From positions 464,001-528,000 of the forward strand of contig NC_011761.1 in assembly GCF_000021485.1 (NCBI RefSeq): 64,000 nucleotides of DNA, given 5' to 3'. The stretch comes from Acidithiobacillus ferrooxidans ATCC 23270 (GTDB lineage Bacteria > Pseudomonadota > Gammaproteobacteria > Acidithiobacillales > Acidithiobacillaceae). The notes beneath the pieces were generated by a model. The model saw nothing but the letters and a program-made list of their open reading frames with translations, had not been told where the DNA came from and did no database searches. A program made the position numbers and the translations under genes. Of the stretch, positions 47,925 to 55,522 are shown in pieces (the stretch's first letter is position 1; each line of letters opens with the position of its first letter).

Positions 47925-49002
47925 GGAAACGATTATAACGCATCCGGGCCGCTACTGGCACAAACTTGCCGATGGACGCATTCAGTGTGACCTCTGTCCG
48001 CGCGACTGTCGTCTGCAGGAAGGGCAGCGCGGAGCCTGTTTCGTGCGGATGCGGGAAGGCAATACCATGGTCCTCACCACCTATGGCCGCTCCTCGGGTT
48101 TTTGTATCGACCCCATCGAGAAAAAACCCCTGAATCATTTTTACCCGGGCAGCAGTGTGCTCTCCTTCGGTACGGCGGGCTGCAACCTGGCCTGCAAATT
48201 CTGCCAGAACTGGGATATTTCCAAGTCCCGCGAGATGGACCGGCTCCAGGACCAGGCCAGCCCCGCGGGTATCGCGGCAACCGCCCGGTCGTTGGACGTC
48301 AAAAGTGTGGCCTTTACCTATAATGACCCGGTTATTTTTGCCGAATATGCCATGGATACGGCGGATGCCTGCCATGCCGTCGGCATCAAGACCGTTGCTG
48401 TTACCGCCGGTTATATCCATGCGCAGCCGCGGGCGGAGTTTTTCGCCAAAATGGATGCAACCAATGTCGACCTCAAGGCCTTTACCGACGAATTCTACTT
48501 CAAACTGACCGGAGCGCATCTGGCCCCGGTGCTGGAAACGCTGGAGTATATCGTCAAGGAAACCCGGACCTGGCTGGAGATTACCACGCTGCTTATTCCG
48601 GGCCACAACGACTCAGAGGCGGAAATTCGTGCAGCGGCGGAGTGGATGATGGGGCATCTGGGTCCCGACGTACCGCTGCATTTCTCCGCTTTCCATCCCG
48701 ACTACCGGATGCCGGATGTGCCCGCCACACCGGCAGATACCCTGGTGCGGGCACGCCGCGTGGCCATGGAGACGGGTTTGCATTACGTCTATACCGGCAA
48801 TGTGCATGATCAGGAGGGCGATACCACTTTTTGTCCCGGATGCGGGGCGGCATTGATCGTCCGCGACTGGTATCAGATATTGTCTTATCACCTGACCCCG
48901 GAGGGGCATTGCCCGCACTGCGGGCACCATATTGCCGGGCATTTCGAGGCCAAGCCGGGGAGTTTTGGGCGCAAACGCATTCCTTTGCGCATCGGGGCCT
49001 GA
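47917..49002 (+). CDS. amrS: AmmeMemoRadiSam system radical SAM enzyme
   Basis: 361 residues. N-terminal Cys cluster CDLCPRDC...GACF, the radical SAM motif CNLACKFC (4Fe-4S), SAM-binding TYNDPVIFAEY and VTAGYI, and a C-terminal zinc-ribbon-like CPGCG...CPHCG. It resembles pyruvate formate-lyase activases but lacks a PFL partner nearby. It is translated with the A and B proteins, which suggests the three act on one substrate. GGGA upstream; ATG 47917. Confidence 0.92.
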   Translation: MDKETIITHPGRYWHKLADGRIQCDLCPRDCRLQEGQRGACFVRMREGNTMVLTTYGRSSGFCIDPIEKKPLNHFYPGSSVLSFGTAGCNLACKFCQNWDISKSREMDRLQDQASPAGIAATARSLDVKSVAFTYNDPVIFAEYAMDTADACHAVGIKTVAVTAGYIHAQPRAEFFAKMDATNVDLKAFTDEFYFKLTGAHLAPVLETLEYIVKETRTWLEITTLLIPGHNDSEAEIRAAAEWMMGHLGPDVPLHFSAFHPDYRMPDVPATPADTLVRARRVAMETGLHYVYTGNVHDQEGDTTFCPGCGAALIVRDWYQILSYHLTPEGHCPHCGHHIAGHFEAKPGSFGRKRIPLRIGA

Positions 49003-49009
49003 CGGCTGA

Positions 49010-50344
49010 CTACGGGTTTGCACCCTTGTCCAGCAAGGCATTTATGGCTTCCAGGTCCGCCATGTTGATCTGGCCGGATGCGGCCTTGAGCTGTATGCGC
49101 GCTATGATCTGGTTATAGAACGCCACATTGTAGTCCTGCTCGGCGCGGATGTAGTCCGTGGCGGTTTGCAGCAGGTCGATGATGGAGCGGGTACCTACCT
49201 CATAGCCCTTGCGCGTACCTTCCAGGGAAACCTTGGCCGAGGCGACGCTCTCCCGGGCGGCGTGCAGTTGGGCCACGCTGTCCTTCAGATTGAGGAAGGC
49301 GGTCTGGGTATTGAGCGTGACTTCGTCGCGGACATTGGCGACGTGATCAACACTGGCAATGGTCTGCGCCTGTGCCTGCTGTACGGAGGCAGAGGTGTGT
49401 CCGCCCTGATAGAAGGGTACGGATAGGTTGAGGCTCACACCGGCCTGATTGATGGCCATACCGGGAAAAGGACTACCCAGGGAGTGTTGTGCGATACCCT
49501 GAAGATCCACCACCGGCCAGCGCGCACGGCGGTTATATTCGACCTGATCCTGCGCGGTTTGTAACTGTGCCTCCGCCTGATGCATGAGCGGCTGGTCTTT
49601 GACGGCGCTCTGCACCCAACTGGTCATATCGTCGGGCTGAGGCCCCATGGCCACATAATGCCCCAGGTTGTCGAGCACGCCGATGGGATGATGGGTGAGC
49701 CGTTGCAGGCGGCGTTGGGCAATGGCGACCCCGTTGCGGGCCTTGATAAGATCGGCTTTGGCGGCATCAAGGCGGGCTTGTGCCTCCCGCACGGCAATGA
49801 TATCTCCGGTGCCGATCTTCAGTGCGGCGTCCGTCTGTTTGTAAATGCTTTCGAACAGCGATTTCTGTTTTTCGGCAACGTAGTTCTGGGCTTGGGCCTC
49901 CAGTACGCCGAAGTAGGCCTGAGCCACCTGCAAAGCCAGTTGTTGCTCGGTATAGGTGAGCGCCGCTGCGCTGGCCTGAATTTTGGTATCGGCCTGCCTG
50001 AGCGCCGTCCATGCCTGACCATCAAAAACGGATTGGGTAATATTGACGCTGTAGCTGTCCGAGAGGTACGCGCGATTGATGGGTTCCGCACCAAAGCCGG
50101 TGATGTCGGCCGTGTTGAAGCCAACCCCAGCACCGGCACCCACATGAGGGAGCAGGGCGGAACGGGCCAGGGGCTTGTCCTGCATCTGAGCCGCCAGTTC
50201 GGCGCGAGCCTGCGCCAGGACGGGGTCGGTCCGGTACGCCTGCTGATAGGCCTCAACGAGGCTTTCCGCCCAGGCGGGCGTCGTTCCCAGAATCAATGTC
50301 ACCATGAGAAGCGAAAGACGTGGGGATAGACGATCTGCGCGCAT
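49010..50344 (-). CDS. tolC: TolC-family outer-membrane channel
   Basis: 444 residues from ATG 50344; signal peptide ending AWA near residue 27. Two internally similar OEP repeats: each has long helical stretches (YTEQQLALQVAQAYFGVLEA; VTLNTQTAFLNLKD) plus a short barrel part (SYSVNITQSVFDG; VSLNLSVPFYQGG). GYEVGTRSIIDLL is a family signature. It provides the outer-membrane exit for type I secretion and RND pumps. Its promoter carries a 16-bp palindrome. Confidence 0.92.
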   Translation of the reverse strand: MRADRLSPRLSLLMVTLILGTTPAWAESLVEAYQQAYRTDPVLAQARAELAAQMQDKPLARSALLPHVGAGAGVGFNTADITGFGAEPINRAYLSDSYSVNITQSVFDGQAWTALRQADTKIQASAAALTYTEQQLALQVAQAYFGVLEAQAQNYVAEKQKSLFESIYKQTDAALKIGTGDIIAVREAQARLDAAKADLIKARNGVAIAQRRLQRLTHHPIGVLDNLGHYVAMGPQPDDMTSWVQSAVKDQPLMHQAEAQLQTAQDQVEYNRRARWPVVDLQGIAQHSLGSPFPGMAINQAGVSLNLSVPFYQGGHTSASVQQAQAQTIASVDHVANVRDEVTLNTQTAFLNLKDSVAQLHAARESVASAKVSLEGTRKGYEVGTRSIIDLLQTATDYIRAEQDYNVAFYNQIIARIQLKAASGQINMADLEAINALLDKGANP

Positions 50345-50375
50345 GGGAATGACCCTGTTATGACGGTAAGTCCAC

Positions 50376-50404
50376 AAGATACTGACCGATCGGTCAGCCG
50401 TCAA
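50376..50404 (-). promoter_or_regulatory. Sigma-70 promoter of tolC
   Basis: Minus-strand -35 TTGACG (50404-50399), 17-bp spacer, -10 TATCTT (50381-50376). The spacer contains the whole palindrome, so a repressor bound there would block polymerase. Confidence 0.7.
50382..50397. promoter_or_regulatory. TetR-type palindromic operator
   Basis: CTGACCGATCGGTCAG is a perfect 16-bp inverted repeat exactly inside the tolC promoter spacer. Its TGACCN-NGGTCA form resembles TetR/AcrR-family sites. It could also act on the rightward pabB transcript. No regulator gene is adjacent. Confidence 0.6.
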
Positions 50405-50455
50405 GGGAGTATCCCGCGGTCATGCGCCTCGATGCCGCATCCGGGAATGGGCAAA

Positions 50456-51898
50456 ATGGCGCTTCTCCCTTATGCTGACGCTCCCGTTTCGGTGGATTCC
50501 GCGCTGCTTATGCCTCACTCCGTTCTGACCCGATGTGCGGTGCCCTATCCCGAGGATGCCGCCACAGTGTTTGCGCCGCTGGCATCGATACCCTGGTCCT
50601 TCTTTCTGGATAGTAGTGCGACGGTGTCGCTGCAGGGGCGTTACAGCATGCTGGTGACGGCGCCGCGCCGGCGTCTGTGGCAAGAGGCGAAACAGCTTTG
50701 GGTTGCCGATGGGGATGGCCCCGCGCGGCGCTCGGCGCTTTCGCTCTGGGAGGCGTTGCGCGAGTCGGTGATAAGGCTCCCCGATGCCGCTTCTCTGCCC
50801 GCAGAGTTACCGTTTGCGGGCGGGGCGCTGGGTTACCTGGCCTACGATTTCGGGCTGGCGGGGCAGGGTATTCCGCCGCCTCCCGCACAGTCTCTTCCTG
50901 AAGCAGCCTTCGGTATTTACGATACAGCGCTGCTGGTCGACCATCATGGGCGTAAGGCTTGGCTTTGTGCGCCCGAAGACCGGATGGTGCAGGCACTCGC
51001 GGAGTGGCAGCCACGCCTGGCTTGCGGGAAGGTATACCCCCACGATCCGTCTTTCCAGGCGCGAGGGCCGGTACGGCCGCTCTGGAGTCGCAGCGAATAT
51101 GCCGCAGCTTTTGCCCGGGTGCACGCCTATATCCAGGCCGGCGACTGCTATCAGGTGAATCTGGCTCAACCCTTTGTAGCCCCATACGCAGGTTCGCCAT
51201 GGTCGCTTTACCAGCGTCTGCGAACGGTCAATCCGGCACCTTTTTCTGCATATTTGTCCATGCCGCAGGGCGCGGTGCTGAGTTTTTCCCCGGAACGGCT
51301 GCTGCAGGTTCAAAAAGATCGTTTGCAGGTCCGGCCCATCAAAGGGACGCGCCCGCGTCTGAAGGATCGGCAGGAAGACCAACAGATGGCGCAGGCACTT
51401 TTGGCCAGCCCCAAGGATCGTGCCGAAAACGTGATGATTGTCGATCTGCTGCGCAACGATCTGGGGCGGGTGGCAGCGACCGGCTCGGTGCAGGTGCCGC
51501 AACTTTGCGCGCTCGAATCTTACGCCGAGGTTCATCATCTGGTCAGTGTGGTAGAGGCGCGGTTGGCGTCGGGGCAGGATGCCTTGAGTGCGCTGAAGGC
51601 CTGCTTTCCGGGGGGGTCCATTACCGGGGCTCCCAAACGCCGGGCCATGGAAATCATCGCCGAACTGGAGGCGGGAGCCCGTGGCCTGTATTGCGGGAGT
51701 GTTGGTTATCTGGATCAGCGCGGCAGCCTGGATATGAATATCGCCATTCGCAGTATGACGGCTGTCCGGGGGGAATTACGCTTCTGGGCGGGAGGCGGCA
51801 TCGTCGCAGATTCTGATCCGGACGCGGAGTATCAAGAGACACTGGATAAGGTGGCTGTATTTCATCGCGAGCTTGCCGCATTGGCAGGAGAGGGATGA
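50456..51898 (+). CDS. pabB: Aminodeoxychorismate synthase component I
   Basis: About 480 residues. The chorismate-binding domain has YIQAGDCYQVNLAQ, PIKGTRPR, ENVMIVDLLRNDLGR, GSITGAPKRRAMEII and GGGIVADSDPDAEYQET, as in PabB/TrpE. PIKGTRPR with the Lys nucleophile points to PabB rather than TrpE (PIAGTR). It makes 4-amino-4-deoxychorismate for folate. Start uncertain: in-frame ATGs at 50360, 50432, 50447 and 50456; 50456 is used as the shortest one that still keeps the domain. Confidence 0.9.
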   Translation: MALLPYADAPVSVDSALLMPHSVLTRCAVPYPEDAATVFAPLASIPWSFFLDSSATVSLQGRYSMLVTAPRRRLWQEAKQLWVADGDGPARRSALSLWEALRESVIRLPDAASLPAELPFAGGALGYLAYDFGLAGQGIPPPPAQSLPEAAFGIYDTALLVDHHGRKAWLCAPEDRMVQALAEWQPRLACGKVYPHDPSFQARGPVRPLWSRSEYAAAFARVHAYIQAGDCYQVNLAQPFVAPYAGSPWSLYQRLRTVNPAPFSAYLSMPQGAVLSFSPERLLQVQKDRLQVRPIKGTRPRLKDRQEDQQMAQALLASPKDRAENVMIVDLLRNDLGRVAATGSVQVPQLCALESYAEVHHLVSVVEARLASGQDALSALKACFPGGSITGAPKRRAMEIIAELEAGARGLYCGSVGYLDQRGSLDMNIAIRSMTAVRGELRFWAGGGIVADSDPDAEYQETLDKVAVFHRELAALAGEG

Positions 51899-51965
51899 GG
51901 ATGTTTGTCATAGTGGCCCCATCTGGCATAGAGTCGCTCCCAGCCTTGACTGCAAAAAACTGAAC

Positions 51966-52952
51966 ATGTCCAAAGAAAACAAAAAGCATCATACCCATTG
52001 GCAACTATTGCTGCAGATCGTCTTTACGGTCGGCATCCTGTTTTGGCTCCTGCACAACACCAACTGGCAGGAACTGGGTCAGCGCTTTGCGGATATGCGC
52101 CCGCTCTGGTTCGTGGCGGCCGTGTTGTCCTACGCCATGAATCTGTCGGTGTCCGCCATACGCTGGCGCATCATTCTCATGGCGTTGGAGCGCTCCGCAC
52201 CCATGCTCTGGTTGCTGCGGCTGAACTGGGTGGGTGCCTATTTCAATCAGATACTGCCGGGGTCCGTGTCCGGTGACGTGATCCGCGCCTGGTACACCCG
52301 CCACCAGACCCACTCCCTGCCGCTGGCGCTGGCCGCGGTATTCGGAGACCGCTTCATGGGTTTGGGGGCGCTGATTGCCATCGCCGCCGTCGCCTTTGTG
52401 CTGGGCGGTGAGCGGGTGGGATTGCTGCCGCAGATGGGTTGGACGATCGGGATTCTGGTCATTGCTTACGTCCTGATTGTATTTTTGATTCTGAGCCCAT
52501 TGCTCAACTTTCTGGAAAAGTTTGCGGGTAAACTGGGCGAAAAGCTGCACGACATTCGTCTCGGCATGGGCGCGCTGCTGCGTCATCGCCTGGCCCTCTC
52601 CGGAACCATTGTACTCTCCTTTGTGGTGCAATTTTTTTCGATCCTGACCTTCTGGCTGCTCGCCCGTGCCCTGGGCGAAGCCCCCGACCCCGTGGCGGTC
52701 TGGGTGGTCTGGCCGGTGATCAGCCTTTTTCTGGCCTTACCCATCTCTTTTGCGGGCTGGGGGCTGCGTGAGGGGCTGATGGTGTTTTATCTGTCTTATC
52801 TGCACATGGGGCATGATCAGGCCCTGGCGCTCTCACTTTTGCTGGGCTTCACCGTCGTGCTGACCAGCCTGCCGGGTGCGCTGCTCTGGATCGGGCTGCA
52901 CCGCCACCATCAGGCTCCGCCAGATTTGAAAATGCCGCCCGCCTCGCGTTAA
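51966..52952 (+). CDS. Lysylphosphatidylglycerol synthase TM-region/flippase-like protein (UPF0104)
   Basis: 328 residues with about eight membrane helices. It matches the LPG_synthase_TM/AglD-like family: SAIRWRIILMALE, NWVGAYFNQILPGSVSGD VIRAW, and ISFAGWGLREGLMVF. The family includes lipid flippases and hopanoid/isoprenoid transport-like proteins; the cargo here is unknown. No ribosome site precedes ATG 51966, so the start is tentative. It ends just before tRNA-Thr, whose promoter overlaps its stop. Confidence 0.8.
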   Translation: MSKENKKHHTHWQLLLQIVFTVGILFWLLHNTNWQELGQRFADMRPLWFVAAVLSYAMNLSVSAIRWRIILMALERSAPMLWLLRLNWVGAYFNQILPGSVSGDVIRAWYTRHQTHSLPLALAAVFGDRFMGLGALIAIAAVAFVLGGERVGLLPQMGWTIGILVIAYVLIVFLILSPLLNFLEKFAGKLGEKLHDIRLGMGALLRHRLALSGTIVLSFVVQFFSILTFWLLARALGEAPDPVAVWVVWPVISLFLALPISFAGWGLREGLMVFYLSYLHMGHDQALALSLLLGFTVVLTSLPGALLWIGLHRHHQAPPDLKMPPASR

Positions 52953-52954
52953 AC
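52926..52954 (+). promoter_or_regulatory. Candidate tRNA-Thr promoter
   Basis: TTGAAA (52926-52931), 17-bp spacer, TTAAAC (52949-52954), followed by a GC-rich discriminator (TGCGCC) just before the tRNA 5' end, the pattern of stringently controlled promoters. It lies over the flippase gene's last codons. Confidence 0.5.
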
Positions 52955-52964
52955 TGCGCCTCTT

Positions 52965-53040
52965 GCTGGCGTAGCTCAGTCGGTAGAGCTACTGATTTGT
53001 AATCAGTGGGTCGGGGGTTCGATTCCTCTCGCCAGCACCA
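52965..53040 (+). tRNA. tRNA-Thr (anticodon UGU)
   Basis: A full cloverleaf of 76 nt with encoded CCA. Acceptor GCTGGCG/CGCCAGC, anticodon loop TTTGTAA (anticodon TGT at 52998-53000), T-loop GGTTCGATTCC. Reads ACA (threonine). Confidence 0.97.
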
Positions 53041-53048
53041 GATGAAAC

Positions 53049-53085
53049 AGGCGCTTAGAGTAATGTTCTAGGTGCCTTCGTTTTT
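53049..53085 (+). terminator. Terminator after tRNA-Thr
   Basis: An 11-bp stem with G-U pairs (AGGCGCTTAGA 53049-53059, TCTAGGTGCCT 53067-53077) followed by TCGTTTTT. Confidence 0.85.
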
Positions 53086-53120
53086 CCGGGCTAACCTCAG
53101 AGAGAAATAGGGTTAGCCGG
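53086..53120. repeat. Inverted repeat after the tRNA-Thr terminator
   Basis: CCGG(G)CTAACC pairs with GGTTAGCCGG (53111-53120) across a 14-nt loop: a 10-bp stem with one bulged G. It may mark an old integration boundary or a second attenuator. Confidence 0.5.
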
Positions 53121-53360
53121 ACTGATCCCGGCCAGGCGGTGCGCTTCTGGGATGTCATCGCGCCGATTAAATGCCCGCCTCTGGTTCTTGGGCTATATGC
53201 AAAAAGTGGTTGACCCGGGTTCATGAGACGGCAATGGGAGAAATACCTGTTGCGCGCAGCAAGGACTGGTTGGCAAGACGCGCCCTGCCGCTATGCTGGT
53301 TTGCGCAAAAACCGGTTGGAGCACAGCATGGCAGAGAGAATTTGGATTTTCCGATCGACC

Positions 53361-53402
53361 TCTTTCATTCTCTGGGGTGGCGCGAGTCGCAATGTATGTT
53401 AG
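53361..53402. repeat. Copy of the IS110 outer left-end sequence
   Basis: 42 bp matching 24905-24946 at 39 of 42 positions (core GGGGTGGCGCGAGTCGCAAT). At the other copy this is the outermost sequence of the IS110 element, joined to yhdP. Here no transposase is present, so it is a relic end or an independent repeat. Confidence 0.75.
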
Positions 53403-53474
53403 AGGCATTGGGTGGTTGGTTGCCCACTTCGCTGCACCGCAGACTTCCAGGCGGCAAGCCATGAACGGCGGTAG

Positions 53475-53630
53475 ACGCTCGAGCACTCGGGATCTGCGTT
53501 GGATTTTTCAGGGGCAGATCATCCGCAGAAAGCCCTGGCGCCCCGTCAGGAACTGGAGGCGTTATACCGGTTCATTTTAGGCACCGCCTATTGGCTGGCG
53601 GACATCCTTGGGCCATGGGAGGACGACTGA
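53475..53630 (+). pseudogene. 3' remnant of a mobilisation-type gene
   Basis: An open frame with no start (stop TAG at 53472) ending WLADILGPWEDD at TGA 53628, which shares a base with the relaxase ATG. The tight coupling is typical of MobC-type accessory genes before a relaxase. Family assignment is inferred. Confidence 0.4.
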
Positions 53631-53812
53631 TGCTGGGCAAGGTCGGCAAATCCCGCAGTGGCGCCAAGGCCACCGGTAAGAGCCAGTTCGGCGATCTGGT
53701 GAGCTATATTGCCTGCGAGGCGGGCGGCAAGGGCCGGGAGGTGAACAAGGGAGGATGGGTACCTTCAGCTAATTGTGCCGCTTGGGCATCCGCACTGTCT
53801 TATGTCCCCTGA
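53630..53812 (+). pseudogene. Truncated relaxase/mobilisation nuclease N-terminus
   Basis: 60 residues, MLGKVGKSRSGAKATGKSQ then FGDLVSYIACEAGGKGREV. The first 45 look like the start of plasmid relaxases of this clade; after KGGW the sequence becomes unrelated and stops. No catalytic Tyr or His cluster remains. A remnant of an integrated plasmid or ICE. Confidence 0.5.
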
Positions 53813-53862
53813 TGGCCGGAGCCCCTCTCGAAGAGCCGACTGGACGGCCTCGTGGTGCCAGT

Positions 53863-54060
53863 TCAGGCAGCGACATTGATATGCCGTAAGGCATCCGCGC
53901 CGCCTTTTTTCGAGGCATCCAGTATCTCTATGCCGACGAGGTTACCGTCTTTGTCGTAATCGAGGACAACGCCATCGGCAACTTCTTCGCTTTCTTCAAT
54001 GGGCGCCGACGTCAGTTCCAGATACACCGCATCCGCCTCTCTATCCACTCGCACTAACAT
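53863..54060 (-). CDS. DUF2283 protein, possible antitoxin
   Basis: 65 residues: VDREADAVYLELTSAPIEES, then VVLDYDKDGNLVGIEILDASKK, the DUF2283 fold (small beta protein). It starts 7 nt inside the end of the DUF4258 gene, so they are coupled. DUF4258-DUF2283 pairs recur in mobile DNA and behave like toxin-antitoxin modules; which one is the antitoxin is inferred. Confidence 0.75.
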   Translation of the reverse strand: MLVRVDREADAVYLELTSAPIEESEEVADGVVLDYDKDGNLVGIEILDASKKGGADALRHINVAA

Positions 54061-54284
54061 GATGCCCTCCTGTCAAAATAGACGGTTATCACATGGTGAT
54101 GGTTGTCCTCCCGTGTCACCACGCGGAGCATCTTCCCTCGCTCCCCGTGGCACTTGAGAAACGATTGTTTGCCGTCACGTACTTCTGTCTTATCAGGCGT
54201 AAGGATTGCCGCCTCAATCCACTCCACTTTGATGCCGCGCCGCTGTACCGCGAAGGCCGCATGCTCCGTCAGGGTCAAATCCAT
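54054..54284 (-). CDS. DUF4258 protein, possible toxin
   Basis: 76 residues: LTEHAAFAVQRRGIKVEWIE at the N-terminus and LRVVTREDNHHHVITVYFDRR at the end, the DUF4258 pattern (a small RelE/BrnT-like fold has been proposed). It starts 4 nt after the integrase stop and runs into the DUF2283 gene. The His-rich NHHH segment is notable. Confidence 0.7.
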   Translation of the reverse strand: MDLTLTEHAAFAVQRRGIKVEWIEAAILTPDKTEVRDGKQSFLKCHGERGKMLRVVTREDNHHHVITVYFDRRASC

Positions 54285-54288
54285 GTTT

Positions 54289-55292
54289 TTAGCCCAGCAA
54301 CTTCGCCAAATCCTCCGCCCGCAAATGAGTATAGCGCTTCAGCATCTGCAAAGTCTTGTGGCCGGTGATGGCGGCCACTTGCATGGGGTTCAAGCCCTTC
54401 TCGAAGAGGCGGCTGGTGGCTTCGTGGCGGAGGTCGTGGAAGTGCAGATCCTCAATGACGGCGTGTTTTCGTGCCCGGCGCCATCCCTGCTCGACCGCAG
54501 GCTCGCTAATGGGAAAGACGCGCCCGGCCAAGTCCCTTGGCAGGCTATGGAGCACGGCAACCGCAGCGCTGGAGAGGGGGGCGGTCCGGTCATCCCCATT
54601 TTTGGTGTCATAAAACACTGCTGTCTTTCTGGAAAAGTCGATGTTTTCCCAGCGAAGATCCAGAAGTTCCCCCAGCCGGCGGCGGTTTCCAAAGCAAAGA
54701 GCATGAGCGGGCGCATGTAGGGATTCTCACAGCCTGCGAGAGCGGCCAGCATGCGCTCCTCTTCACCACCGGCCAACCGTCGATCTCTCGGCTTGGAGGG
54801 GGCGGGCATTCTCACATTCAGCACGGGGTTCCCCGCCGGGAGAGCGATGTCCCATTCCACCATACCTTGTTTGATGGCACGGGAGAGGAGGGCCAGATCG
54901 TAGCGTACCGTCTGGGTTTTCAGGCCGTTGGACAATCGGGCATCCCGGTATTCTGCAACATCCCTGGCGGATAGTGCAGCCAGGGACTTTTCCCCCAGGC
55001 CAGCCTTGAGTGCCCGGATATGTGGCATTACCTTACCTGCATCTCCGCGCTTGGTGGGCAGTATCTCGTGGGCGTAGCGATCCAGCAGGTCGTTGATCGT
55101 GGTGCGCTCCGCTTCGCCCCGGTCTTGCCAAATGCCCCGGTCCATCTCGGTTTCGACCTGACGCGTCCAAGTTTGGGCTTGCGCCTTTTTTTCAAAGGTT
55201 TTGACTTGCAGTGGCTACCTTTTTTTGCGTACCCGCACCTGCCAGCCAATGATGAGGCTGTCCCGGTCCTTTCTTGCGGTAACGCTGGCCAG
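54289..55292 (-). pseudogene. Tyrosine-recombinase integrase, frameshifted
   Basis: Pieces of one phage-type integrase in three frames. The N-terminal part begins at a CTG (55292-55290) where ATG is expected, 6 nt after AAGGAG (ASVTARKDRDSLIIGWQVRV). A frameshift near 55205 moves to the frame with TFEKKAQAQTWTRQVETEMD and DVAEYRDARLS. A second, near 54660, drops a base at GCCGCCGGCTGG and moves to the catalytic end (HFHDLRHEATSR, ITGHKTLQMLKRYTHL with the Tyr). The first catalytic Arg is lost at that point. Inactive. Confidence 0.85.
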
Positions 55293-55393
55293 GATTCGCT
55301 CCTTATGATCCTCCTAACCACGTTCACTGGAGCAGAAATGGAGCAAAAAGGCAAAATGGAGCACAATATTTTGTTGTAACTATCTGTTTTATA

Positions 55394-55469
55394 TGGTGCC
55401 CCGAGCGCGAATCGAACGCGCGACCTACCGCTTAGGAGGCGGTTGCTCTATCCACTGAGCTACCGAGGC
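55394..55469 (-). tRNA. tRNA-Arg (anticodon CCU)
   Basis: 76 nt with encoded CCA. Acceptor GCCTCGG/TCGGGGC with G-U pairs, anticodon loop CTCCTAA (CCT), T-loop TTCGATT. Reads AGG. Its 3' end faces the integrase gene, the usual attachment arrangement. Confidence 0.97.
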
Positions 55470-55522
55470 TGCGGGTCATTCTAGCAAAAGGCAATACCGT
55501 GCGGCGAGTACCTTTCCGGCGG

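Noticed and set aside
53003-53224. Minus-strand frame ending ARGIEPPTH
   Set aside because: Its end is the antisense of tRNA-Thr; this type of tail is a common artefact of tRNA reading frames.
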